NCBI GenBank assembly: GCA_039090855.1
Contig: CM076997.1
Location: 164,082,709-164,146,708, forward strand
Source: Macrothele yani
Taxonomy: Eukaryota; Arthropoda; Arachnida; Araneae; Macrothelidae
Reading direction: 5' to 3'
DNA: 64,000 nucleotides
Part shown: piece by piece, positions 43,485 through 55,288 of the stretch
Position numbering within the stretch: position 1 is the stretch's first letter
Layout of the letters: every line of letters starts with the position of its first letter
Translations under genes and position numbers: made by a program
Notes under the pieces: generated by a model
The model's database searches: none
What the model saw: the letters and a program-made list of their open reading frames with translations, nothing else
Told to the model about the DNA's origin: nothing

Positions 43485-44381
43485 AGCGTTTGACTTCGTC
43501 CTAGTTGGTGAGCCGCTGTTCGTCCAGGAAATGTTGCAGCCACCGGAAAATATAGTAGTCGCTTAGGGAAATACCCAGGGAATAGGCTGGGTGAAGCAGG
43601 AGCTCCCAGCCAAGGTCCCTGATCTTGTGGCCGGTCACCCGTGTTGTGTGACGTCTCGATTCATGCAGCTGTAGAAGGACGCCCCTGCCTTTCATAAGTG
43701 CTGGACGTTTCGATGTGAATGATATGTGCAGATCGTCAAGCTGACGGCAATACACACCGGCGGTGATTCTTGTGTTGTCCGGCAGCAGCTCCAAAACAAG
43801 ACACCCCGCACTTCCCACCAAACAGACAGCAGAACATTACGTGGTTGTAAGCCGGATTCGGGAGTAGGCATTGGCTTATGTTTTAGGTCCTACCACTGTT
43901 TCTGGGTGCTGAGGTTGCCGTAAAGGACCCATGTCTCGTAACTTGTCACAGTGCGATCCAAGAACGGTTCAACCTTGTCACGTGCAAGCAGGGAAACGTA
44001 TGTACTCACGGAACTTGCTTTCTGCTCTGTGAGTTAATGGGGCACCCAAACTCGCCTATTGTACACCTTTCCAATTTGACGCAGGTGCGCGATAATGCTC
44101 ATGTGGGTAGCACCCAGCTGTTCCCGCGTGGTTACACGTGGGTCCGTCTCCACTAAGGTCTTCATCATGTTCATATCCACTGTTGCGAGTCTTCCGGCTT
44201 TGGGGCGGCCTGAAAGGTCACAATTTCCTCCTGGAATTCGTTCGAACCAACGACAGCACCGAAGATGTGATAAGGCATTAGACTACACACTGGTTATGTT
44301 CCTTACAGCACTTGCAGGGGTGGTACTGCGACGAAACTCGTACAGCATGCTAAGCCGTAAGTGCTTCTTATCCACTTCCAT
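43485..44381 (-). pseudogene. mariner transposase pseudogene M4
   Basis: The start at 44381 reads MEVDKKHLRLSMLYEFRRST, the usual mariner N-terminus. Decayed sequence follows, with several frame changes. From 43821 the frame is readable: LVLELLPDNTRITAGVYCRQ, LDDLHISFTSKRPAL, GVLLQLHESRRHTTRVTGHK and LHPAYSLGISLSDYYIFRWL, then QHFLDEQR. The second catalytic Asp block (usually LQHDNARPH) reads LQLHESRRH, so Asp is lost; the third Asp is present. I did not find the inverted ends, so only the coding relic is marked. Inactive. Confidence 0.8.
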
Positions 44382-44436
44382 GTTGCCTGGTGCTTACACT
44401 CTTCGCCTTCTGACTGTTAACTGCCACTGACTTACA

Positions 44437-44613
44437 TGCTGATGTCATGCGGTGTGGTTATAACGAAGTAAATTTCTCCGTCATTTCTGTCCACGCCAGG
44501 ATTCGAACCCGGGTCCCCTCATTCCGGAATAAGTTGCTCTACCAGTTGAGCTACGCGGACGTTCATTCTGACTCCTATCTGCCTTTATGTCATGTGCGTC
44601 CGGCTGGCAGGTA
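44437..44613 (-). mobile_element. tRNA-derived SINE, duplicate 1
   Basis: The minus strand at 44489-44560 has a near-complete tRNA shape. GTCCGCG pairs with CGTGGAC as an acceptor stem, GCTC pairs with GAGC as a D stem, and CCGGGTTCGAATCCTGG forms a T arm. The anticodon arm folds as CTTATTCCGGAATGAG with a 6-base loop, which a working tRNA would not have. Flanking sequence is shared with the copy at 44.88 kb, so this is a SINE rather than a gene. Confidence 0.72.
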
Positions 44614-44880
44614 CGTCACATCACCCCCCCCCTGAAAGAGGGCCGGGGGCATGGCCCACGGGTCAGCCGTGAACATGAATCGTTGCAGGCAGCCATCCAC
44701 TGTAGAACGTGCACTTGAGAACTCCCAGTCAATCTGGTGTGTGGAATGCAACGTCACACACATTTATTTTTCGAAGCGCTGGAGAAGGGATTCTCTGATT
44801 TTTCCTATCTCGCGGTGTGGAAATAACATCACACCATTGCGAGATTTTGAACGGTCGGGTCATCCAGATGGTTCGGGCGC

Positions 44881-45047
44881 CATTATAACGAAGTAAATTT
44901 CTCCGTTATTTCTCTCCACGCCTGGATTTGAACCCGGGTCCTCTCATTCCGGAATAAGTTGCTCTACCAGTTGAGCTACGCGGACGTTCATTCTGACTCC
45001 TATCAGCCTTTATGTCATTTGCGTCCGGCTGGCAGGTACGTCACATG
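44881..45047 (-). mobile_element. tRNA-derived SINE, duplicate 2
   Basis: About 165 bp match 44437-44613 with only a handful of differences, in the same orientation about 440 bp away. They include the tRNA-like head (44914-44984) and the body with CCTTTATGTCATTTGCGTCC and GGCTGGCAGGTACGTCACAT. The pair could be a local duplication or two insertions of a young SINE. Confidence 0.75.
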
Positions 45048-46029
45048 GTGCACAATCTCAATGGCCAATGTGCGCTGTAGCTTGGTTTGCGACTTCGGGT
45101 ACCACATCATCGGACATTACTTTATTTTAAACCGAATTATTCTAGAACGGTTCCCCAGATAGAAAATATCTTTCTGGAGAAGCGCTGCTGATTGATTTAC
45201 ATAAATAAATCCTTAGGAGAACGTCAATGTTCGAAGTAGTTGTGACAGTTTGTTTCTCCCAAACAATGTCGCAACATATCCAGAACTGGAACACATTAAT
45301 CTGTAGCTAGCTGTTCCAAATTATCCCAACATTTCTGAAAAAGGGTGTATTATTTTTTCGAATTTGCACTTAATAATCCAGCTGGGGCTGCCCATTGCTG
45401 TATGTGTTATGTATCCAGCTCACTCTTCTTTCCTCTTACCTACACTACCCTTGGGGGCGCCGATTTTGTAGAAATATGCTTCATGGAGTCAACCATTATG
45501 ATTTTGAGTTTTCCAATGTTACCTTCAAATCGTTAAAATGCCTGGTAAAAAGCATCACCTACAGGCACGAAGCGACACTACCTTACTTACCCAGCGATAC
45601 CTTTTAAAGTACTGTCCCCTGCATCTCTTGCTCTCTTTTGAACTTGAGTTCGACTTTCACAGAAAGAAGCAACTTCACTAGGTTACTGATCTCACCTTAC
45701 CCCGTAACTCTTGTCGCTCTTGTTTCAAAGTGAATTTATATTTTTAATAATTAAATAAACTGAAGGTGCTAAAGCAATTACAATATTAATTATTTGCTAT
45801 GTTACGCTACTGCCTTTTATTTGTAAAAATCAAAATGCTGTTTCACTGTCCATTTGTTTTGTGTAATAAGGTAAAACGGTCTTTGACATATGTATTCACA
45901 AAACGTTTGTGTCCCTCAATATGCAGCGCCCTGGAGCACAGGTTAGCGTAATGGTAAATCCGTCCATGCGCGGACATACACTTTCATCTGTTGTTCTCGT
46001 TTTTAGAATGGCCGTGGCACGGAAAAGTT
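45048..46029. other. Gene-free stretch
   Basis: Nothing recognised. A weak A-box-like sequence (TTAGCGTAATGGTAAATC near 45942) stands alone, without a B box. Confidence 0.5.
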
Positions 46030-46760
46030 TATTGTTCTTAAGCAAAATGAAATGAAACTGTATTATGTTTTGATGAAGACAAAAGAAAATGTTTGATTGC
46101 ACATTATACCAAGGTGTTTTATGAGACTGAGCTTTTTATTTCGCATTCGAGAGGCAATTATTACTTATAAAAAGTAATTCATAAGAACGTATGAAAAACG
46201 TGAAACAGAATTAACATGTATTATGTTTTGATGAAGGAAGAACAAAATGCTTCCTTCACCAAAATACCAGGTTGTTTTACAAAGCGGAGCTCTCTATTTA
46301 ACATTCGCGAAGTGATATTTGAGAAGTAATAGTTATAATCGTCATGCAAAAGACAATTCGACAGTGTAGCTTTACTGAAGACTTAACAAAACGCTTACTT
46401 GTACAAGATACCAGAGTGCTTCACTAGTCTGCGATTTTGCTGCATATATTTGACAATGATGATGATGATGATGACTTGAGAAACAAATGTTATCGTCTTT
46501 AGGTAAATCAAAATGCGACTGTATAACATTTAAATGAAGACACGGAAATGTTTGCTTGCAAAAGATATCAAGCGTTCCACCATTATATGCTTTTTATTAC
46601 AAATTTTGGTAAGCCATTGCTACAGTAAATATGCAGAAGAAAACGCAGCTGTATGACGCTTTAATCAAGGCACAAGAAAATGCTTGCTAGCAAAAGATAC
46701 CAATGTGTTTGACTAGGCTGTGTTTTTCATTGAATATTTGGGAAGCAATTATTACACAAT
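46030..46760. repeat. Degenerate tandem array, five units of about 130-180 bp
   Basis: Units begin near 46038, 46217, 46362, 46519 and 46649. Shared landmarks, in order, are TGTATTATGTTTTGATGAAG, an AAAATGCTT-like string, AAGATACCAA, a GTGTTT string and ATTCG....GAAGCAATTATTAC. Units are strongly diverged but the order is kept. No frame runs through them. Confidence 0.7.
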
Positions 46761-46884
46761 GATATCAATAATGAACCTTTTCCTACAAATTACAAAACTA
46801 ACATTTTAAAATAGTTCTTAGCTATCTGTTCGGAAACTGATCGATTCGTCTTAGATAACATGCTGAATCCTTGGAAGCAAAAAC

Positions 46885-47400
46885 CTCCGAAAGGACTAAG
46901 TCGTGATGTGAAGAAGGTGGTAGGGAGCGGTAACAAGGTTCATACTATACACTGAGAAAAGATACTTTTTTTTTCTTCTTCTAAAGTATAACTTATATAG
47001 GGTGGGAACGTGGATAGTTGGGAAGAAAAAAGCTAAAATGTTGGAAGCATTTGAAATGTGGTTAAAGAGAAGAATAGAGAAAATAAAGCGGATTGAAAAA
47101 TTTGCCAAGATGAACTATCGCAAAGCGTTGAATAAGAAAAGAATTTACTAAAGACCATAAGGAAAAGAAAATATAACTGGACAGGACATGTATTAAGAGG
47201 AGGCAGCCTATTGAAAAGAACGATAGAAGCAAAAATTGAAGGAAAGCGACAAAGAGTAAGGAGACGACTACGTTTGATTACGTAGTGGGCGCAGGTGGCT
47301 ATCAAGAAATGTAGGAGGAAGCAAGGCACAGTGGAAACTGGAGGAACAGGTGTTGATGATATACCGTTAAACCTATTAATTGACAGAACACTAATGACGA
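46885..47400 (+). mobile_element. 3' tail of a non-LTR retrotransposon (LINE) 1
   Basis: The plus strand contains the C-terminal coding remains described in the next entry, in an A-rich context typical of LINE 3' ends. The 5' part is missing, as expected from incomplete reverse transcription. Confidence 0.6.
47033..47395 (+). pseudogene. C-terminal scrap of a LINE reverse transcriptase polyprotein
   Basis: In shifting frames the plus strand reads KMLEAFEMWLKRRIEKI, then WTGHVLRGGSLLKRTIEAKI (across a frame change) and EGKRQRVRRRLRLI. This order (LEAFEMW..RR, W.GHI.R...L, IEGKR.RGR.R..) is that of the last part of LINE ORF2 proteins in arthropods. The reverse transcriptase catalytic motif and endonuclease are absent. 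The clade (RTE-, I- or Jockey-like) cannot be set from this scrap. Confidence 0.62.
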
Positions 47401-48215
47401 TGAAACCATGGTGCTCTGTTTGCTTTGGTCATGTTCAAGAATCACGGAGTGCACGCGTCCAGTTATGTTGAGTACAAACCATGTTCACCGCGTATCCATA
47501 AAACTAGTTCCCAGCGCACCGCACGCTAAATACAGTATTTCACAAATAAAACACTGCCTTCTTTTTTAATGGTCCTCTTTATGTTGCATGAAATGCAGGC
47601 TTGTTCTCTCTGATGCCCCGATCTCTAAAGATTGATTTCTCACAGCACATAACAATTAGCTTGAAGAAATTGTGGCCGTTTGGCTTCTTGATGAATTGCA
47701 TGCACTCTTTAATGGCGCGGCTGTTTTGTTCAGTTCTCAGTTTATCTCTATTTGATAACTTCTGGCCACTTATTGATGAGTTGCATGCGAAAGTGACAGT
47801 TACAGGTGATAAGCTTAGTTCTAACAAAAGTCTTCTCGATGCATCATCAGCGCAACACAGAAGAATGCTGTCTAGAAATCACGAGTTTGGTGCTTACTTT
47901 CGGGCTTCGTGCCAACATCTTTGAACTTCTTAAAACAAAGTTATCACCGCGAATGGCGATTTCACCTCACCTTGAACTTCGTTGCTCCAGTAGGACTGCA
48001 TTAAATACAATGCTTAACTCACTCACGGAAGAAGTCTCGAGCACTTGACGCAACAACTTAGATGCTTTTAACGAACAAGGACGGACCCATTAGATTTTAA
48101 ACTTTTCCTCGGTCTGACGTGCAGAGGCATTGAAATTCAACATGGTATCTTGTTAAAATACTAAGCTCTATTCTACAGGTTTCTGGCTTTTCTCAAGCTT
48201 ATGTTTAGGCTTAAA

Positions 48216-48224
<9 letters not shown>
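47401..48224. other. Gene-free stretch
   Basis: Overlapping open frames at 47579 (minus), 47601 and 47806 (plus) reach 80-107 codons but show no domain that I know. Confidence 0.45.

Positions 48225-48262
<38 letters not shown>
48225..48262. repeat. (GA)n microsatellite, about 19 units
   Basis: An A run flows into uninterrupted GA dinucleotides. Confidence 0.97.
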
Positions 48263-48263
<1 letters not shown>

Positions 48264-48889
48264 GTCTTCTTCACTGGATCTCTATTTGATTTGAGTAGGT
48301 CAACTATATCTGTGGAACACATCTCCAAATGATAAAGTCTTTGGAAATGGCAGGTTATTTTCTTTTTTGATGCTTGTAATTTTGCAAATCTGGAAATTCC
48401 ACCATTACTTCCTGGAAAGGAGGGAAATACCAAGTGTCCAGAAGATACGTTTTCCAGACTCATTTCCTAAAAGCACTATATAACAAGTAATCAACCTGGG
48501 GTATGTTGTTATTCCTGCTTTGATCATGATGAACCAGCGGCGCTAAGTATTATTTTCATTTATGAATATTTGCCGCAGATCTTCCCTCAGATATTTTAAG
48601 TACCTGGAACGCCCACTAAAGCTGATCTACCAACCGCATCCATATACGGCGTATCACTGTGGAATATTATGGAATTAATAAAATCGTAGACAATAGTGTG
48701 TAGTACGTTGCCACTAAAAAAATTGCAAATATCATATCCTTACAGTCTAGATTTTGTCTTTCATAACGGAAATGCAAAAGCAAAAAGTTTAAGGACATTT
48801 CTCAATATTTAGTGGTTGCGCAATAGGGTTTAACTTATATACACATACCTGCTATTGCAGGATAAATTTTTATTCACTACCCGATTGGA
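48263..48889. other. Gene-free stretch
   Basis: No feature recognised. Confidence 0.5.
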
Positions 48890-49880
48890 CCTCCTTTTGC
48901 CAGAATTACAGCATATGATTTGGCATAGATTCCACAAGGTCTTGCAGTGCACATAGGATTACATTACACTAGGCGTTTGCGAGACAATCCTTTAGATTTG
49001 GCAGAAGATGAATTGGCTCCCGGATCTGTTTTTCTAATACTTTTCATTCATTCTCAATAGAGGTCAGCACGGTTCTTGTGGTGGCCAGGGAAGAGGATGT
49101 ATATGTCGTGCTTGCTAAACATATCTTAAACGATGGGCAGTAACATTATTGTCTATGAAACAGAAGTCATCTGCTGGATAAAAAGGCGACACTTCAGGAT
49201 GAATTTCATCAGAAACAATGTTTAGATAATCTTTGAAGGACCCCCGATCATCCAGCAATATCATGGGACCCACTCTATAACAACAACACGTGCCTCACAC
49301 CATGACACCATTACCAGAACCTTGAGTTTTGTTTATAAGGCAAGCTGGGCCAATTTTTTCATGGGGATCCAGCCAAACTCTCTGCATACCGTCGGTACAG
49401 AACAAGGTGTACTGCGACTCGTCAGAACCACATGACTTTTTTCCAGTTTTCCTGTGTCCTGTTACGATGTTCCTGACACCAGTGTAGACGAACTTTCCTG
49501 TTCTTCGCATAAAACAGTGTTTTCCGTAGAAACATGCGACTGCCTATAGCAATCCGCTTCAATCCCCTGCTCATCGGTCGCTGAGATATTCGTCAGGAAC
49601 AGCCTTCGTTGACTACTTCGCTCAATTGCTACACACAGGAAATGCTGTTCATCTGTACAAGACTTCTCAGACGACAGCTACCTCGATCCTGGAAGATTGA
49701 CACAACACCACAGTTACGTGTCTTACGCGAGCAATGTGGGTTATCTTTCCACTGACTAACGACTAGGGACATCTCACCTTTTCAGAAATCGGTGACATAT
49801 TCTACTTTCAAAATCGTCGCTCCAGCCAAACGGGCACCAAAATAAGCCCTTTATCGAACTCTGAAAGATCCATTGCTTTA
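48890..49880 (-). pseudogene. Degenerate Tc1-type transposase, family H
   Basis: The minus strand starts near 49873 with MDLSEFDKGLILVPVWLE. It becomes readable at 49510 as RRTGKFVYTGVRNIVTGHRK, SDESQYTLFCTDGMQRVWLD, PHEKIGPACLINKTQGSG and GVMVW. Further on, an ENN(V)TAHRL-like block and a final block give weak matches to the second half of Tc1 transposases. The first Asp (SDESQ) is retained. Many stops are present. I did not find clear inverted ends, so the element limits are not given. It is one of the oldest Tc1 relics here. Confidence 0.72.
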
Positions 49881-51129
49881 CCAATCGTGATCAATACTAC
49901 TGGCGAACAGAACTCTTAAATTGTTATCTAGATCAGGCAGTGATGCACGTGACGATATATTGTGCACGTAAGCTGCATAAATGGCGTTTAAGTACAACTG
50001 CGTAAAGATTTTTAATTCTATGGCCGGTGTATGTCTTTCGTCCGGGATTTTCATAAAACACACATAAAAGAAAAGGCAGTGTTTGTCGTTTTGCCTAACT
50101 GATGCAGTTTCTTTTGTTTTCCACAATCTTTTAAATGTTTTCTATCACTCGGAGCAGAAACTGTCTCTGATTTTTTCTTGTGAAGTGGGAACTGCATTGA
50201 ACGGTTCTGATTAAAGCGATTCTGCATTTTGCAGCATCATTCGTAACGTTCAAATATTTGAGTTTGTCTTGGGTATTCATACAAATGACGTCATTTTCCT
50301 AGATACTTGGAAATTTTAATAAAAATGTTTACCTGATAGCTAAATCTTCAAAGAGCTATACTTTTTTGTGTGACACAAAAAATGATTAAGTTGCTTTCCT
50401 GATATGCCATTTTTCTCTAGAATCGCTCGCTTTGGAACCTCTTTACTTCTGCCTTTATCAAGGATTTTATCATCGCCTTTCACATTCTATTGAGACATCA
50501 AGATAAAAACAAACGATATCGCGATCAATGCTGCCCTTAAATTTCAAAGATTCTCTGAGGAGCATTTGAATGCTACTTGGATAATGGATTTGTTTGTATC
50601 TTTCTGTTTCAGTAAATCTTTCAAAAGCTTCGTGCAGCCAAACGACAAGATACTTGACATTAACTAACCAAATAGGTTTTTATTAAATTAAAGACATAAA
50701 TGCGTGAACATTCATAACGAAGAAAGTAAATTTTAAGGGAATTCAGGTACCAGTTTGGAAAGCTTCTGGCTTCCTGATAGGCACATATGCTGATTGAAAA
50801 TGAACGTCTACTTGTGAGATAACGCCACGAAAAAGTAGACAATTTGTAGCAATTCTGTATAATCGTACAATTTTCTGTGAAAAAAACCTACTAGTTTTGT
50901 TTTTATTTGTTTTAATTTGAGGGCAACACACTTCACTTGAATGTCGTAAACGTGTTTATCTGCTGAACTCCAAGAACCTGAATATATTTGCAGTAATTTA
51001 GCGTTGGGTCCACTCATGCCTGAATAAATACGCTCAACACTTTGACAACAATCAGTTCGAGTATGCTAATTTGGCAAGTAATCTCAGCACCTTTTTTTAG
51101 ATCTTTTAAGCAGAACTCATAACACTTTG
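49881..51129. other. AT-rich gene-free stretch
   Basis: No gene or element recognised. Minus-strand frames of 60-82 codons lack motifs. Confidence 0.5.
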
Positions 51130-51520
51130 AGAATATCAGTGCCGATGGCTTTTGTGCCAAAACACACGAGTTTCGCTGTTTAAGCTCGAGAGACCGGGCT
51201 GGCCATTTTGTAAAAGCTCTTGAAGATATTCTTCTACCAGCCTCTCTCTGTGGGGAAGAGCGTTATCGACTTGTAGGCGAAATGCATCTACTATTGCCCA
51301 TGCATACGGGCAAACATTTGGTTCCAAGACATCATCCGCATAATATTTAGCATTCACGGATCCTCTTTTGGAAGCACATAGAGGTCTGTGCGTCCGTCTA
51401 ACGAAATGATATCTCGAACGAGCACACTATCCCCAACATATGTGCCCGTTTCACGGGTTAAAAAGGGATTATAACGTGTTCCACGTCCTCTCCAGATTAC
51501 AGCAGGCCTGGAATCGCTGT
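51130..51520 (-). pseudogene. Fragment of a Tc1-type transposase
   Basis: The minus strand shows RPAVIWRGRGTRYNPFLT, then LVRDIISLDGRTDLYVL, a frame change, NAKYYADDVLEPNVCPYA and a VDNALPHRERLVEEYLQELL segment that corresponds to the DNA(R)PH second-Asp block. The Asp is kept (QVDNALPH). The Glu block is missing. It resembles family F more than the other families here (compare DDNATPHRTVAVAELL). Confidence 0.72.
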
Positions 51521-51639
51521 ACAAATTAAATTTAGACTAGCCTATGAAAAGTGCTGACTTCAATTGGTTTTTGTTCCATTAAAGTATGAAGTGTTCCCCC
51601 CTGTGACAGAGGGAAAGGGGCACGCAGAAGACCAGCCGT

Positions 51640-52500
51640 CTAGCATAAAGTCATTCTTCGTAAATGGAGTAAGGTTGAAAATTTTAAGATTTGCAGACGG
51701 CATATTCCTCATTTCAGAAAATATAAAGTAATGAAAAGAAATGATAGAAAAACCAACAGATTCATTAAAAGAAATTGGATTAGAAATCAATATTGATAAG
51801 ACAAAAATAATGTCAAAACAACTAAATAATAGCGAAGCACAAGAATATATTAGTGCAAATGGTAAAGAAATTGAATGTGTGTGGAAGAATACATATAACT
51901 AGGAAAACTAATTACCACAAAGAAACAGGGAATTATGGAAGAAATTGACAGAAAACTAAAAATGGGGTGGTCAGCTTTTGGGAAGTTAAAGAAGATTCGA
52001 TGTAGTAAAATATAGCCGGAAAGCACAGCAGAACTTTTCAATCAATGTGTAATACCCATTACGATATACAGCGTTGAAACGTGACCTATCAAGAAAAACA
52101 TCTTAAACAAATTGCAAAAAAATACAACGTAAAATGAAAATATCTCTACCAAATATAACACTTCAAGATAAAATTAAGAATACAGATATAAGATCTAGAA
52201 TAAAATTTTTAGACCTTTGGGAAAATATACTCTATTTTAAATGGAAATGGGCTGGCCATCTAGCAAGAATGAAAAATAATAGATGGACTAAAATAGTAAC
52301 AGAATGGAGACGATGCAAAGGAAAGAGAAGACTGGGAAGAACAGTGGGAAGATGAGTGGATGATATAAACAAAACTACAGGAAAGCTGTAGAATGAACAA
52401 GCCCAAGACAGGAACATTTGCAAAATGATGTGGGAAACCTATAGCCTCAATTGGGTATAAAGATGATAGAAAAATTGGAAGAAGAAGAAGAAGAAAAAGA
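51640..52500 (+). mobile_element. RTE-like LINE, 3' end
   Basis: The 5'-truncated non-LTR element ends in a GAA-rich simple repeat (about 52478-52507), a common style of 3' tail for RTE-like elements. The coding part is described separately. Confidence 0.75.
51680..52470 (+). pseudogene. RTE-like reverse transcriptase C-terminal part
   Basis: Reading on the plus strand across several frame changes: KILRFADGIFLISENI (the FADD catalytic box with its second Asp changed to Gly), LKEIGLEINIDKTKIMSKQL, NGKEIECVEEYIYLGKLI, IDRKLKMGWSAFGKLKKIR, ELFNQCVIPITIYSVET, LDLWENILYFKWKWAGHLAR and NNRWTKIVTEWRRCKGKRR. This order from the catalytic box to WAGHVAR and the RW....EWRPR block is that of RTE/BovB-type and related LINEs. 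The protein copies its own RNA into DNA in living relatives. Here the mutated box and frameshifts make it inactive. Confidence 0.85.
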
Positions 52501-53127
52501 AGAAAATATGTGCACAGTTCAAGCAGATACCAACGTTTCTGTAGCCGAAGAAATGGAAGATCGCAGATGTTTCAAGGTGCTTCCCGCGAACTTCCCTCCC
52601 CAACAAGAGTCCACCTGTTCCTTTGCAGAGTTAATCAGAGATATTGTAATCTATGGGGGTTGCAACCATACGCCACTCTTAGCTGTATCTTCGTGAAGCT
52701 GATTACGTATTTTGTAATTGGTTCTATAGTCTGTGGACCACAAAAGGACTCACACGCAGCCATCGTACAACTTTCAGCTGACTTTAGCCTGCCTCCAGTC
52801 TTTCGAACGTCTTTAGTACGTCTGCCTCTAGTCTTCCGAACATTTCAGTACATCTGTTAAATGATGTCTCGCAGGTATTACAACAATCTTCTGTCACAAA
52901 ATCCTTTCTTTACACTCCGCAAACGATGCGACACACACCTCCGCAGCAGACCCTTTTTATGCTGCTGCTCATTTGCATACCATAAGCACTAATTTGCATA
53001 CGATACTCTGGCTTCACATTAAATTGCACATCACATACCCAAGTTTCGAGTATTTCCAGCTCTAATTTCACAAATAATCACGAGTTCTTTAGGATGGTTT
53101 TCTTAATTTATGGAATCTAGTGTATAT
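52501..53127. other. Gene-free stretch with a 34-bp direct repeat
   Basis: At about 52790-52857, CCTCCAGTCTTTCGAACGTC is followed 34 bp later by CCTCTAGTCTTCCGAACATT, two tandem copies with a few differences. A 116-codon frame at 52510 spans the region but has no known domain. Confidence 0.5.
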
Positions 53128-54555
53128 ACACTGACGGAAAAAAATTCCATCACCACGAAAAAATAGTTGTAGAGGAATGAAATGGCGGCTATACATTTGT
53201 ATAGGTAACATATTTAACCGATTAAGGTTTCCATATCACAGCTTATTGTAAGCGCGAGAAGAGCCATTTTAAATGTGAAATGCTGGTACATTAATAACCG
53301 GTGTAACCGCCAGAATGTTGAATGCAAGCACGCAAACGTTCATGCATTGTGTCGTACAGGTGCTGGATGTCAGTTTGCGGGATGGAGTTCCATGCCTGTT
53401 GCACTTGGTCGGTCAATACAGGGACGGTTAATGCTGGTTGGGGGTGACGCTGGAGTTGTCGTCCAATGATGTCCCATATGTGCTCGATTGGTGAAAGATC
53501 TGGTGATCTAGCAGGCCACGGCAACATGTCGACACCATGTAGAGCCTGTTAGGTTACAGCAGCGGTATGCGGACGAGCGTTATCCTGTTGTAAAACACCC
53601 CCTAGAATTCTATTAATGAAGGGCAGCACAACAGGTTGAATCACCAGACCGACGTACAACTTTGCCGTCAGGGTGCGTGGGATAACCACGAGAGTGCTCC
53701 TGCAGTCATAGGAAATTGCTCCCCAGACCATAACTCCAGGTGTAGGTCCGGTGTGTCTCGGCCTGCAGACAGGTTGGTTGCAGGCGCTCACCTGGCCTCC
53801 TTCTAACCAACACACGGCCATCACTGGCACCCAGGCAGAACCGGCTTTCATCAGAAAACACAACAGATCTCCACTCCGTCCTCCAATGAGCTCTAGCTTG
53901 ACACCACTGACGTCGCAAACGGCAATGGTTTGGAGTAATTGGAATGCACGCTACAGGGCGTCTGGCTCGGAGCTGTCCTTCAAGTAACCGATTTGTAACA
54001 GTTCGTTGTGTCTCTGTGGTGGCAACTGCAGCTCGAATTGCTGCCGCAGACGCGGTACGATGCGCCACGGCCATACGCTGTACACAACGATCTTCCCTCT
54101 CAGTAGTGCAACGTGGCCGGGCGGAACCCGGTCTTCTTGAGGCAGTACCTTCCCTTGACCACCGCTGCCAACAATCATGCACAGTGGCTACATTCCTGCC
54201 AAGTCGGTCTGCAATATTGCGGAACGAAAATCCACCTTCTCGTAGCCCTATTACACGACCTCTTTCAAACTCAGTGAGCTGTTCAAAATGGCTTCTTCGT
54301 CTTCTTAAGGGAATTCTTGACTAACATCAACACCCTACGTCGAATCTCAACGATAACTAACGCTCACGAACGTTATAGCGCGTATTTACAGCAAACCTGC
54401 TTTGCATGTTTCGAGGGGCGCTACTAGCGCCACACGTATGCGCCGAGCGCGAAATTTGCATAGACGTCATCTTACAGATGTACTCTCACCGCCTACCAAC
54501 TGTCGTTTATCTAACACAACTTCTTCTTGGTGTTGGGATTTTTTCCCGTCAGTGT
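53128..54555 (-). mobile_element. Tc1-like element, family E
   Basis: The left end ACACTGACGGAAAAAAATTC and right end GGGATTTTTTCCCGTCAGTG are inverted. At 1.43 kb and by transposase sequence it is the sister of family D at 22.5 kb, though the termini differ. Confidence 0.93.
53291..54310 (-). pseudogene. Tc1 transposase with intact catalytic residues, two defects (family E)
   Basis: The minus strand opens with RRRRSHFEQLTEFERGRVIG, then LREGGFSFRNIADRLGRNVA, TVHDCWQRWSREGTASRRPG, TQRTVTNRLLEGQLRARRPV, VVFSDESRFCLGASDGRVLV and RRRPGERLQ. A frameshift near 53760 leads to GPTPGVMVWGAISYD, GVLQQDNARPHTAAVT, one TAA, and MLPWPARSPDLSPIEHIWDI, ending HSGGYTGY at 53291. All three catalytic residues are present and 32 residues separate the second Asp from Glu, as in family D. 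Only one frameshift and one nonsense codon were noticed, so it is fairly young. No ATG is clear upstream of HFEQL. Confidence 0.9.
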
Positions 54556-55288
54556 ATGACCTTTTACCTTAATGATTCCTGTGCCCTAAGCTGTGTTTCC
54601 AATCTATCATGAAATCTACGTAAGCTCATTTTGGTGCACGTGTCAGTCTTTTGCAACATGCATTGAAATAAGCTTACGTAACATCCTTGCACATAAATTT
54701 TAATCAACGGTTCATGCTGTGCAAACCTTGATTTCAAGTTTTCTCTAACATCAGTATATTTGTGGCTGATGAAGGGGAAGCCCTAAGAGTTCTTTGGCTG
54801 AGGACCTCGGATCGACAGCTTGATATAATTATTTAAACTTACCCGCTTACTCGGTCAAACTACGAGTATTAACACTCATATCTTTAAACTTCCCCTAAAT
54901 CAGATTGAAATATTCAGATTACCATCAGACCTTTAGAAGATTTTGCATTTTTATACCGATGCCACCACAATAACCGTTGCTTAAATTGTTAGCGCACTTT
55001 TATTGTCCTCTTGAATTCTATCTCAATGTTAATTTTTTCAGGATTAACGGCATATGTCTACAATTTTACAGTTCATCGTATTTGCTTTCCACAGTATCCT
55101 TATCTTCCTCAACGCCTTTGGAAAAACAATTTTCGCAAATTATGTCCAAATGATGCTCAACTTTATCTTCAAGTAGTTTGAGACATGCGGAAATATAATT
55201 AAAATGTATACGGTGGTCATCTCTAAGTTTTTATTACAAAACGCTGCAAGCTCCCTGTAAAAAGAAAATTATGTTATTTCAATTCTTA
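54556..55288. other. AT-rich gene-free stretch
   Basis: Nothing recognised. Confidence 0.5.

Noticed and set aside
44489..44560. A functional tRNA gene
   Set aside because: Acceptor, D and T stems pair well, but the anticodon loop would have six bases and the same unit with its flanks is duplicated at 44.9 kb, which fits a SINE.
45900..45990. A tRNA-derived SINE head
   Set aside because: An A-box-like string is present, but there is no B box and no body shared with the other SINEs.
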